DNA from: Clostridiales bacterium UBA1248
GTDB lineage: Bacteria > Bacillota > Clostridia > Oscillospirales > CAG-272
DNA: 40,421 nucleotides
Direction: 5' to 3'
Assembly (NCBI GenBank): GCA_002308615.1
Contig: DBWC01000097.1
Span: 1 to 40,421 of the forward strand
How positions within the stretch are numbered: position 1 is the first letter of the stretch; each line of letters starts with the position of its first letter. Position numbers and translations under genes: made by a program. Shown here piece by piece: positions 1-7,209 of this stretch. Under the pieces are notes generated by a model. That model was not told where the DNA came from. It made no database searches and saw only the letters and a list, made by a program, of their open reading frames with translations.

Positions 1-683
1 ATCATGAACGGGAACGATATGAACCATCCCGTAGCGCCTATATAGCGCATTATCTCTATCTCCTCGCTCCTGCTGCTTATCGCCATCCTGACCGTGTTCA
101 TTATTATGATTATGGAGATGAACACGAGCACGATCATAAACGCGCCGAAGATCCAGAATATCGTGTTTTTCAGCTTTTCAAGCGTGTTCGCCGTCTCCAG
201 CTTATCCTCTACCGTGCGGAATTCCGGGAATTTCTCCTTGTCCCGCAGAGTGAACAGAAGATTTACCGCGTCCTGATCGGAGCCGGTGTAGCTTATCGTA
301 TAGATCTCGAAAAACGGGTTGTTTTCATCGTTGAAACGGCTCAATACCTGCGGATGCTGCGCGTATTTTTCACGCATATTGGCGAGCGCTTCCTCACGTG
401 AGGTGAATTTTACGCTGTCAACGTCAGGCAGGGCGGTGAGCCTGTCGTAAAGATCGTCAAGCTGTTCGTCGGGGATCTTTTCGTAATTGCACATACAGAC
501 TATCTCGTTCAGCTCGTTCAGCGAGTTGAGGTTGACGTACAGATTGTATATGATAAGACCGAAGCTGCCCGATACGAGCATGCATGACGTAAGTATGAGC
601 ACGGATGCGAGCGACATAAGGCTGTTTCTCGAGAAGCCCTTGAAGCTCCGTGACATAAGATATGAAAAACTGTATCTACGCAT
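1..683 (-). CDS. ftsX: Cell division protein FtsX (partial, C-terminus beyond window)
   Basis: This is the membrane subunit of the FtsEX complex, an ABC-type machine that in other bacteria activates peptidoglycan hydrolases. I translated it on the minus strand from the ATG at 683; about 227 codons are present and the 3' end is cut off by the window edge. It shows the FtsX layout: a short basic cytosolic start, a first membrane helix near residues 24-47, an extracellular domain of roughly 120 residues, and a second helix near 168-195 followed by EEIEIMRYIGAT, a typical FtsX juxtamembrane motif. The start codon lies inside the end of ftsE (ATGCGTAG, 8-base overlap), so the two are translationally coupled. 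Identification rests on the topology, the motif and the ftsE neighbour. Confidence 0.93.
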   Translation of the reverse strand, partial: MRRYSFSYLMSRSFKGFSRNSLMSLASVLILTSCMLVSGSFGLIIYNLYVNLNSLNELNEIVCMCNYEKIPDEQLDDLYDRLTALPDVDSVKFTSREEALANMREKYAQHPQVLSRFNDENNPFFEIYTISYTGSDQDAVNLLFTLRDKEKFPEFRTVEDKLETANTLEKLKNTIFWIFGAFMIVLVFISIIIIMNTVRMAISSRSEEIEIMRYIGATGWFISFPFM

Positions 684-1383
684 CGGCGTTCGCCTCCGCA
701 TTCTTTGAATCGTATACAATTTTGCCGCGCTCGAATTTAACGACGCGCTTGTTCTTATAGTTTTCTATAAGCTTTACGTCGTGAGTTATTATGAGCACCG
801 TCCTTTTGCCGTTGTCGCCGAGAGAAACGAGAAGATCCATAACCTCGCGGCTCATGGCGGGGGAAAGGTTAGCCGTCGGCTCGTCTGCAATAAGTATCTT
901 CGGATTGTTGACGAGAGCCCGCGCGAGCGCCGTGCGCTGCTGTTCGCCGCCGGAGATCTCCATCGGGAAATGGTTTGCGCGAGCGGAGATGTCAAGCATC
1001 GACAAAACGAGCGGCACGGTGGTCTTTATCGCCTTTGAGGACTTGCCCAAAACGCGCATGGCAAAAGCCACGTTTTCATACACCGTGTATTTAGGGAACA
1101 GCTTGAAGTCCTGGAAATCCATGCCTATCTGACTTCTGTATTCCGGTATTTTTCTTTTTTTAATCCTCCGCAGGTCGTATTTGTTTACGACAAGGGAGCC
1201 GGACGTAGGTACCTCCATCCTCGTAAGCAGCCTCATAAGCGTCGTTTTGCCGGCGCCGTTGCTTCCGACAAGGAAAACTACCTCTCCGTCGTCTATTTTG
1301 AGATTTATGTCGTTCAGCGCCGTGACCGTGGTCTCGCGCGTCGCCGACCTGTACGTTTTGGTAACGTGTTTGAATTCTATCAT
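676..1383 (-). CDS. ftsE: Cell division ATP-binding protein FtsE
   Basis: This is the ATPase subunit of FtsEX; ATP hydrolysis on the cytosolic face is thought to drive FtsX and thereby extracellular cell-wall hydrolases. At 235 residues it has normal family length. Walker A is GSNGAGKT at residues 40-47, the ABC signature is ISGGEQQR near 143-150, and Walker B is ILIADEPT near 162-169 followed by the H-loop region LIITHD. The C-terminal tail carries the usual short FtsE extension. No clear Shine-Dalgarno precedes the ATG at 1383, and the gene begins 15 bases after the stop of the upstream CdaR-like regulator, so translation probably depends on the upstream gene. Several ABC families share these motifs, but the adjoining ftsX settles the call. 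Confidence 0.96.
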   Translation of the reverse strand: MIEFKHVTKTYRSATRETTVTALNDINLKIDDGEVVFLVGSNGAGKTTLMRLLTRMEVPTSGSLVVNKYDLRRIKKRKIPEYRSQIGMDFQDFKLFPKYTVYENVAFAMRVLGKSSKAIKTTVPLVLSMLDISARANHFPMEISGGEQQRTALARALVNNPKILIADEPTANLSPAMSREVMDLLVSLGDNGKRTVLIITHDVKLIENYKNKRVVKFERGKIVYDSKNAEANADA

Positions 1384-1398
1384 TGTTGATGATCGGTA

Positions 1399-2496
1399 TC
1401 AGAATTTTACGGGTTTGCTTGATAAATATTTTTTGACCATGAGCGCCACCTTGAAGGTTATGGCGTCGTCGAATTCACGCAGATCGAGTCCCGTCATCTT
1501 CTTGATCTTCTCAAGTCTGTAAACGAGAGTGTTCCTGTGGACGAACAACTTGCGCGAGGTCTCGGAAACGTTCAGATTGTTCTCAAAGAAGCACTGTATG
1601 GTCTGAAGCGTCTCGCGGTCAAGCTGATCGAGCGATTCCTTCTTGAATATCTCGTGCAAGAACATCTCGCACAGAGTGGTGGGGAGCTGATATATAAGTC
1701 TGCCTATGCCTAAATTCTCGTAGGCGACTATATCCTTTTCCGTGTCGAACACCTTGCCGACCTCGAGCGCGACCTGAGCTTCCTTGAAGGAACGCGCAAG
1801 GTCTTTTACGCCCTCCGCGGCGGTGCCTATGCCTATCGCGACTTTAGTGTAGAACTCGGACTGCAGCGTGTCGGAGATCTGCTTTGCTATATTGAAAAGC
1901 TCCTGCGGATCGTAGCCGGCTCTTACTTCTTTTACTAATACGATGTCGTGCTCTCCCACGCTTATGACGTAATCCTTGTTCTTGTCCGGGAACATACCGG
2001 AGATCATATCGAACGGGATCGAATCCGAGCGCGAGTTGAACTTGATAAGCATTACGACGCGCAGAACGTCCGTGCTGAAATGGAGCTCCTTTGATTTGAT
2101 ATAAATGTCCGATGGCAGAATGTTGTCAAGAATGATGTTTTTGATAAACGAGCTTTTGTCGTATTTTTCATCGTAAAGGTTTTTGATGTTGTTGAGCGAT
2201 ACGGCAAGTATGCCGCATATCTTTTCCGCCGCCTTGTCCTCGCCCTCGGCAAAGACTATATATTCCGCTTTTGCGGCGGAGCCTATGGGACGGTAGGTGT
2301 AGCCGTTTATCGTAACGGTATCGGAAGTATACGCAAGCTCATCCCTTACGCCGCGGCGGATCTCTCCTATGCGCACGAGCTCCGAGCAGGATATGACCGC
2401 GCCGTTTTCGTCTATTACTCCGATCGTACGGTCCACCACGTCCTTCATCTGATGTATTATGCTCTGAAAAAGCCTGTTTGACATTTCTTTATCCAT
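1399..2496 (-). CDS. CdaR/PucR-type transcriptional regulator
   Basis: This is a 365-residue DNA-binding regulator. The C-terminal part (about 312-355, ETSRKLFVHRNTLVYRLEKI) is a PucR/CdaR-type helix-turn-helix with the characteristic HRNTLxYRLxKI core. The N-terminal region (about 5-50, with VIDENGAVISCSELVRIGEI) resembles the diacid-recognition domain of CdaR regulators, and the middle resembles the degenerate GGDEF-like domain of the family. Known relatives sense sugar diacids or other small carboxylates, but no catabolic genes are nearby. Instead it is the first gene of an operon with ftsE and ftsX, 15 bases downstream. An ATG at 2484 is an alternative start, since AGAGGGG sits almost directly against the first ATG. 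The ligand is unknown. Confidence 0.85.
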   Translation of the reverse strand: MDKEMSNRLFQSIIHQMKDVVDRTIGVIDENGAVISCSELVRIGEIRRGVRDELAYTSDTVTINGYTYRPIGSAAKAEYIVFAEGEDKAAEKICGILAVSLNNIKNLYDEKYDKSSFIKNIILDNILPSDIYIKSKELHFSTDVLRVVMLIKFNSRSDSIPFDMISGMFPDKNKDYVISVGEHDIVLVKEVRAGYDPQELFNIAKQISDTLQSEFYTKVAIGIGTAAEGVKDLARSFKEAQVALEVGKVFDTEKDIVAYENLGIGRLIYQLPTTLCEMFLHEIFKKESLDQLDRETLQTIQCFFENNLNVSETSRKLFVHRNTLVYRLEKIKKMTGLDLREFDDAITFKVALMVKKYLSSKPVKF

Positions 2497-2537
2497 CCCC
2501 TCTTTTAGAATTATGCAAAAAAAGTTATATTTGTGAT

Positions 2538-2566
2538 ATTTTACTATGATTTTCAGTCAATTTCAA
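2538..2566 (-). promoter_or_regulatory. Probable SigA promoter of the CdaR-like regulator/ftsEX operon
   Basis: Reading the minus strand, TTGAAA (2566-2561) and TAAAAT (2543-2538) are separated by exactly 17 bases, each one or two mismatches from consensus. The site lies about 42 bases upstream of the regulator start. Confidence 0.6.
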
Positions 2567-2635
2567 TATAATACACAAGAATTTTTTATAAACTTTTTGA
2601 AATATCGCCAATCTATTTGTTATTATTGACGAAAT

Positions 2636-3364
2636 TTAACCGAATTCATATGATACCGCGGACATGACGTAAACGGGCGCGGTCTCACAGCGCAGTATGC
2701 GTTCTCCGAAAGTGACGGATCTGAGCCCGGCTTTGTCCGCAAGCTCCTTTTCGCTCTCCGAAAAACCGCCCTCCGGACCTATGAAAACGTGAAGCTCGCC
2801 GCATTGCGCAGAAGAAAGAACAAAGCGCAGGGAAACGTCTTTTTCTTTTTCATAGCAGAAAACGCCGGCGGCGTTATCCGGCAGAGAAGCAACGGCGTCT
2901 TTGAATTCAACAAGCGGAGATATTATGGGTATATACCCTCTGCCGCACTGCTGGGCGGCTTCGCGGCAAATATCTTTGTATCTTGTAAGCTTTTTTTCAA
3001 ACGATCTTGCGTCGGGGCGCGATATGCAGCGGTCGCTCAGCACCGGTATTATGCCCGTGACTCCCAGCTCCGTCGTCTTTTGTATTATGAATTCGAATTT
3101 ATCACCCTTTGGAAGCGACTGGTAAATGAACGTTTTTACGGCAAGCTCCGCGGGAGAGGGTCTTATTTCAACTATTTCGCACTCCGTTTTTTCGGCTGAG
3201 GCGCTTTTAATGACGCAGACGGCGTCTTTTCCGTCGCCGTCGCAGATTATTAAGCTTTCTCCCGGACGCATACGCAGAGCGGATGCGATATGGACGGAAT
3301 CCTTTCCCGTCACCGTTACCGTCTTTGCCGCCCTGTCGAGTCCCGGCAAAAATATACGCGTCAC
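2636..3364 (-). CDS. rsmE: 16S rRNA (uracil1498-N3)-methyltransferase RsmE
   Basis: RsmE uses S-adenosylmethionine to methylate N3 of U1498 in 16S rRNA. The protein is 242 residues, the usual size. An N-terminal PUA-like part is followed by a SPOUT methyltransferase fold. The diagnostic C-terminal motifs are FIGPEGGFSESE (starting near residue 194) and ERILRCETAP, which form the SAM-binding knot, and LSDRCISRP lies further upstream. The start is GTG at 3364, overlapping the TGA of the upstream regulator as GTGA, so the two genes are translationally coupled. About 139 A+T-rich bases containing the next operon's promoter follow. In many Clostridia rsmE follows prmA or dnaJ; here it follows a regulator instead. 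Confidence 0.94.
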   Translation of the reverse strand: MTRIFLPGLDRAAKTVTVTGKDSVHIASALRMRPGESLIICDGDGKDAVCVIKSASAEKTECEIVEIRPSPAELAVKTFIYQSLPKGDKFEFIIQKTTELGVTGIIPVLSDRCISRPDARSFEKKLTRYKDICREAAQQCGRGYIPIISPLVEFKDAVASLPDNAAGVFCYEKEKDVSLRFVLSSAQCGELHVFIGPEGGFSESEKELADKAGLRSVTFGERILRCETAPVYVMSAVSYEFG

Positions 3365-3942
3365 TTTTCCTCGTCCTCCGGTATGACTACGGCTAAGAAC
3401 ACGCAGTCGGATCCGCCCGTCGCTATCATGCCGTGCGGATATTTTGAATCGAGATAAATGCAGTCGCCGGCTTCAAGCATTTCCGTCTTGCCGTTCACTA
3501 CCATGCGCAGAACGCCGGATATGACCATATCGAACTCCTGTCCGTCGTGTACGGACAGCGGTATGGGCGCGTGCTGAGCCTCGTCCGAATAGGGAGCGGT
3601 GACCATGAACGGCTCTACCTTCCTGCCCTTGAACAGATACGACATATTCTTGTATGAAAAGCCGTGGCGGCGCTCGACCGGTATGCCCTCGTTTTTCTTT
3701 ACCACCTGATAAACGGAGAGCCTCGGCGTCTCGCCCATGATAAGATCCGTAACGTCAACGCCTAAATGATGCGCGCATTTGTATAAAAACGATATCGGTA
3801 TATCGCGCTCGCCTTTTTCGCAGGCGGTGTAAAATTCAACGTCCGTCCCCGTGACCGACGCCATTTCTTCAACGGAAATATCGAGTATGTCGCGCATAGC
3901 CGCAAGACGCGTGCCTATATTTTTAAGATCGGATTGTTCCAT
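3361..3942 (-). CDS. XRE-family regulator with C-terminal cupin domain
   Basis: This is a 193-residue two-domain regulator. Residues about 5-60 form an XRE/Cro helix-turn-helix (LAAMRDILDISVEEMASVTG and onward), and the C-terminal half (about 105-190) is a cupin barrel (MLEAGDCIYLDSKYPHGM). Such HTH-cupin proteins usually sense a small ligand; several regulate amino-acid, polyamine or stress genes, and the ligand cannot be read from sequence. I place the start at the ATG at 3942 because GGAGG lies five bases upstream of it; a TTG twelve bases earlier overlaps that ribosome binding site. The gene is coupled to rsmE through GTGA and diverges from murE, sharing a compact two-promoter intergenic region. 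It could regulate itself or murE, which is inference only. Confidence 0.88.
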   Translation of the reverse strand: MEQSDLKNIGTRLAAMRDILDISVEEMASVTGTDVEFYTACEKGERDIPISFLYKCAHHLGVDVTDLIMGETPRLSVYQVVKKNEGIPVERRHGFSYKNMSYLFKGRKVEPFMVTAPYSDEAQHAPIPLSVHDGQEFDMVISGVLRMVVNGKTEMLEAGDCIYLDSKYPHGMIATGGSDCVFLAVVIPEDEEK

Positions 3943-3971
3943 AACAGCCTCCAAAAATATTTATCTATCTT

Positions 3972-4000
3972 ATTTTACCATATTTTTTTACATATTTCAA
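3972..4000 (-). promoter_or_regulatory. Probable SigA promoter of the XRE-cupin/rsmE operon
   Basis: On the minus strand TTGAAA (4000-3995) and TAAAAT (3977-3972) are 17 bases apart, about 30 bases upstream of the chosen ATG. It is back to back with the murE promoter, only 22 bases between the two -35 boxes. Confidence 0.62.
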
Positions 4001-4021
4001 TAGATTATATGCGTTATACGG

Positions 4022-4050
4022 TTGATTTTTTTTATTTTTTCGGTTATAAT
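4022..4050 (+). promoter_or_regulatory. Probable SigA promoter of murE
   Basis: TTGATT (4022-4027) and a perfect TATAAT (4045-4050) are separated by 17 bases. Transcription would begin near 4057, which makes an ATG at 4063 almost leaderless and favours the in-frame ATG at 4081. Confidence 0.65.
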
Positions 4051-4080
4051 TTGGTTAATTAAATGAAACGGGTGTGTGTA

Positions 4081-5586
4081 ATGAGCGTTTTATACGGATT
4101 TGACGAATATATAAAAAGGCTTAAAGACGCCGGTCTGCTGACGGGATCCGGCGGCGAGATTAAAGACAAAATATCGTTTTTATGCTGTGATTCAAAAAAA
4201 ACCGTGCCCGGCTCCCTGTTCGTGTGCAAGGGCAATCACTTCAAGCCGGAGTATCTTTTTGACGCCGTTTCGCGCGGCGCGGTCTGTTACGTTTCCGAAA
4301 AAAAATACGACATAGATATCCCGTACGCTTTAGTTTCCGACGTTCGCGCGGCTTTGGCGGAATTATCGGATATGTTCTATGGTTCACCGTGGAAAAAACT
4401 AAAACTCATAGGAGTTACCGGAACGAAGGGCAAGACCACGACTATCCATTTTATAAAAGCGCTGCTTGACGCTCATTTTAAAGACCTGAACACGGCGCCT
4501 GCGGGCCTTGTCTCAACGGTCGAGACTTTTGACGGAAAGACGACGGAGGAGAGCGTCAACTCCACGCCGGAATCGATAGATCTGCAGAGGATCTTTTCGT
4601 CCTGCGTCGAAAACGGGCTTACGACAGCGGTGTGCGAGGTATCGAGTCAGGCGCTCAAATATCACCGCGTCAGATGCGTGAAATTCGACACGGCGGTATT
4701 CACCAACATCGGAGAAGACCACATTTCGCCGGTCGAACATCCCGATTTTGAAGATTATTTCGCGTCAAAGCTGAAGATATTTTCACAGTGTAAAACGGCG
4801 GTGATAAACCGTGACTGCGAGCATTTCAAGCGCGTTTCGTCCGCCGCCTCGGTCTGTGAAAAAGTCGTGACTTACGGAGATACGCCGGACTGCGACGTGT
4901 ATTTCAGCAACGTCAGAAAAGAAAACGGAAAAACGCGCTTCACGCTTAAAACGCCATATTTTGAGGGTGAGTTTTCGCTTAAAATAGCCGGATTTTTCAA
5001 CGTTTCAAACGCCGCCGCGGCCGTCGCCGCGACGCTGCCTTTCGGCATAGATGAACATACCGTAAGAGAGGTCCTTGCAAAGACAGCCGTCTCCGGCAGG
5101 ATGGAAACGTACTGTACGCCGGATAACTCGATCGTCGCGATCGTGGACTACGCGCACAACGCAATGTCGTTTGAAAATCTGTTTTCGTACGTGCTGAAAG
5201 AATATCCGGGCTACAGGATAGTTTCGGTCTTCGGCTCCGTCGGAAACAAAGCGGAGGTAAGGCGTTACGCTCTCGGCAAAATAGCGGGAAAATACAGCGA
5301 TTTCGTGTATATCACCTCGGAGCATCCCGACTATGAAAGTCCGTACGCCATAGCGGAACAGATTGCGGAGGGCATAAAGGAGGGCAAGGCGGAATATACC
5401 GTGATACCGGACAGAGAGCTTGCCGTGACGACCGCTGTTAAAGAGGCAAAGGACAAAACCGTCGTGCTTGTTTTAGGCGTCGGAGACGAGACGACGCAGC
5501 GTATAAACGGCGTTTTGTACGAGCGCAGATCGGACAGCGAATGCGCTTTGTCCGCGCTTGAAGAAAAAACGAAAGTTTCAGTATAG
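4081..5586 (+). CDS. murE: MurE-type UDP-N-acetylmuramoyl-dipeptide ligase, amino-acid specificity unclear
   Basis: MurE adds the third amino acid of the peptidoglycan stem peptide to UDP-MurNAc-L-Ala-D-Glu in the cytosol, using ATP. The 501-residue product has the three Mur ligase domains: an N-terminal UDP-binding part, the central ATPase with GVTGTKGKTT at residues 111-120, and a C-terminal ligase domain. STPESIDL and the EDH/FASKLKIF region, with the expected carbamylated-lysine position, are present. The position that carries DNPR in meso-diaminopimelate enzymes, or DDPN/DNPA in lysine enzymes, reads EHPD here (414-417, in TSEHPDYESP), so the amino acid added is uncertain. An ATG at 4063 is in frame, but the promoter position favours 4081. 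The gene stands apart from any other mur gene. Confidence 0.9.
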   Translation: MSVLYGFDEYIKRLKDAGLLTGSGGEIKDKISFLCCDSKKTVPGSLFVCKGNHFKPEYLFDAVSRGAVCYVSEKKYDIDIPYALVSDVRAALAELSDMFYGSPWKKLKLIGVTGTKGKTTTIHFIKALLDAHFKDLNTAPAGLVSTVETFDGKTTEESVNSTPESIDLQRIFSSCVENGLTTAVCEVSSQALKYHRVRCVKFDTAVFTNIGEDHISPVEHPDFEDYFASKLKIFSQCKTAVINRDCEHFKRVSSAASVCEKVVTYGDTPDCDVYFSNVRKENGKTRFTLKTPYFEGEFSLKIAGFFNVSNAAAAVAATLPFGIDEHTVREVLAKTAVSGRMETYCTPDNSIVAIVDYAHNAMSFENLFSYVLKEYPGYRIVSVFGSVGNKAEVRRYALGKIAGKYSDFVYITSEHPDYESPYAIAEQIAEGIKEGKAEYTVIPDRELAVTTAVKEAKDKTVVLVLGVGDETTQRINGVLYERRSDSECALSALEEKTKVSV

Positions 5587-5652
5587 TATCATACGCTTTT
5601 CACATTCCGCGGATAAAATATACGGCGGAACTACGTTGAAAGGCTTGTATGT

Positions 5653-5973
5653 ATGAAAAGACTGTTGTGTGTTGTCACCGTGCTTATGATCTTGACCGTA
5701 AACGCTTTTGCCGCAGCCACGGAATACGGCTCGGCGGAGCTGTCTGAGGCTATAAGCATAATGGAGGAATGCGGCGGAGATCCCGGGCAGAACGAGCTTG
5801 AAAGGCTTTACGGTCTGGGACTTTCGGACGAGGATATCGACGGGTTGACGGTGGTAAGCTCACTCAGAAAAGAAAAAATAGATTTTACCCCGTATATCGT
5901 TATAATCGCCGCGGCGATCATGCTGTCGGCAGCCGTGATATGTGCGGTAAAGCTGTGCAGGGAGAAAAAATGA
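5653..5973 (+). CDS. Small secreted/membrane protein of unknown function
   Basis: I do not recognise this 106-residue protein. It begins with a signal peptide (MKRLLCVVTVLMILTVNAFA, cleavage likely after residue 20). A short acidic domain of about 55 residues (GSAELSEAISIMEECGG to LSDEDIDG) follows, then one membrane helix near residues 78-99, ending in a short basic tail (KLCREKK). The topology is therefore a small external domain anchored at its C-terminus. AAAGG lies about ten bases before the ATG. Its stop codon overlaps the start of the next gene (ATGA), so the two are made together. The 66 bases after murE contain no strong terminator, so it may belong to the murE transcript. Confidence 0.7.
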   Translation: MKRLLCVVTVLMILTVNAFAAATEYGSAELSEAISIMEECGGDPGQNELERLYGLGLSDEDIDGLTVVSSLRKEKIDFTPYIVIIAAAIMLSAAVICAVKLCREKK

Positions 5974-7169
5974 AAAAAATAACAGTATTCGTCATAATAT
6001 CCGCAATATGCCTTTCTGCGCTTTGCTCATGCTCGGATAAAACGGTCCCGGTCAAGGAGGAGTTTTCCTCGCCCACCGTGATATCCGGGCTGTTTTGCGC
6101 TTATTTTGAAAGCGTTGAAAAGAATATAATGAAGCCGTCCTGCGACGCCTGCGCCGAGGACGCGGCGGAATACACTTATATGACGGAAGACGGCGCACAG
6201 ACGGCGCACACAAAGCTGACGTCCGCGTACCGCCTCTCGGATAACGCGTGGAGCGTAAACGTCAAAGATCACGGCTTTACCGTATCAAACGGACTTTCGG
6301 CGGACGGATATAAAGTAAGGAGCGTGACCGATAAAAACAGGATACAGAAAGCCGTTGACGTTTTCGTCAAAGCGTTTGTTCAAAGCACGAAAGATACCGA
6401 TTACGAGACGGCGCCGGACAGCATAAGAGCCTCCGAGGACGACGTTGAGGTAACGCGCATAACGCTCAAGCTTGATAAGGAAAGATACGCCGCCGCGTTT
6501 GACTTTGCGCTTAACGCCCTTAAAAACAACGCGGAAGCAAGGGAATATATAACGGATCTGCTCGGGTTTTACGGCGATCTTCACAACAGAGCAGAAAGCG
6601 CGGAGGAGTTGTTTGAAAACCTCATCAATACGTTTTCTGACGCCGTGAAAAACAGCGACGGTCAGCTCGTCTGGCAAAGATACGTTTATAACGGGAAGAT
6701 CGCCGCGGAAAGACTTAAATTCGGCGACAGCGTCATAAGATTTATCTGCGCACAGGCGTCCTCGTACACGGAGCTCGATCTTTCCGCAAAGGTAGGCGAA
6801 AAAGAAATAACGCTTTCATACGAGGCGAGAAGAACGGGGATGTCGGATACGTACAATATCCGCGTGTCGAACGGAGACGAGATAACGTATTTTGACGGCA
6901 AGGCGGAAAGCGCTTATAAGAGCGGCAATATAGGCTTTGAGTTGAGAGCGGCGAAAAGCGCAAACGTTATTAACGGCGCGTATCTCAGTATGTCGTATAA
7001 CGGCGAAAAACAGCTGACGTACAAGGGAAGCGGCAACTTTACGGTAAACGGCGACAAAAAAACGTTCTCCTTCGAGCTTGTTTACGGCGCCGCGGAAAAC
7101 GTGGCGGTAAACCCCGGAAATAACGGCGAAACGAGCCTGTATGAAACAATGAAAAGGATTTTCGGATAA
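5970..7169 (+). CDS. Lipoprotein of unknown function
   Basis: This is a 399-residue predicted lipoprotein that I do not recognise. I place the start at the ATG at 5970, where GGGAG lies five bases upstream; longer in-frame versions lack a signal peptide. The signal peptide ends in a lipobox ALCSC with the lipidated cysteine near residue 19. The rest is mixed and soluble, without internal membrane segments. The C-terminal half has alternating short beta-like stretches (ITLSYEARRTGMSDTYNIRV, ISYNGEKQLTYKGSGNF-like repeats), suggesting an extended beta-sheet or barrel-like fold of the lipid-carrier or LolA type; that is a guess from pattern only. It is translationally coupled (ATGA) to the small membrane protein upstream. 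Confidence 0.72.
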   Translation: MKKITVFVIISAICLSALCSCSDKTVPVKEEFSSPTVISGLFCAYFESVEKNIMKPSCDACAEDAAEYTYMTEDGAQTAHTKLTSAYRLSDNAWSVNVKDHGFTVSNGLSADGYKVRSVTDKNRIQKAVDVFVKAFVQSTKDTDYETAPDSIRASEDDVEVTRITLKLDKERYAAAFDFALNALKNNAEAREYITDLLGFYGDLHNRAESAEELFENLINTFSDAVKNSDGQLVWQRYVYNGKIAAERLKFGDSVIRFICAQASSYTELDLSAKVGEKEITLSYEARRTGMSDTYNIRVSNGDEITYFDGKAESAYKSGNIGFELRAAKSANVINGAYLSMSYNGEKQLTYKGSGNFTVNGDKKTFSFELVYGAAENVAVNPGNNGETSLYETMKRIFG

Positions 7170-7171
7170 TA

Positions 7172-7202
7172 AAAAACGCTGACGCGGCGCGTCAGCGTTT
7201 TT
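7172..7202. terminator. Bidirectional Rho-independent terminator
   Basis: A perfect 9-bp GC stem (CGCTGACGC / GCGTCAGCG) with a three-base loop is flanked by five A on the left and five T on the right. It sits between convergent genes and can stop transcription from both sides. Confidence 0.92.
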
Positions 7203-7209
7203 AATAAAG

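Noticed and set aside
5587..5652. Weak inverted repeat (TTCCGC/GCGGAA) after murE
   Set aside because: Six-base stem with a long loop and no T tract; not enough to call a terminator or attenuator.
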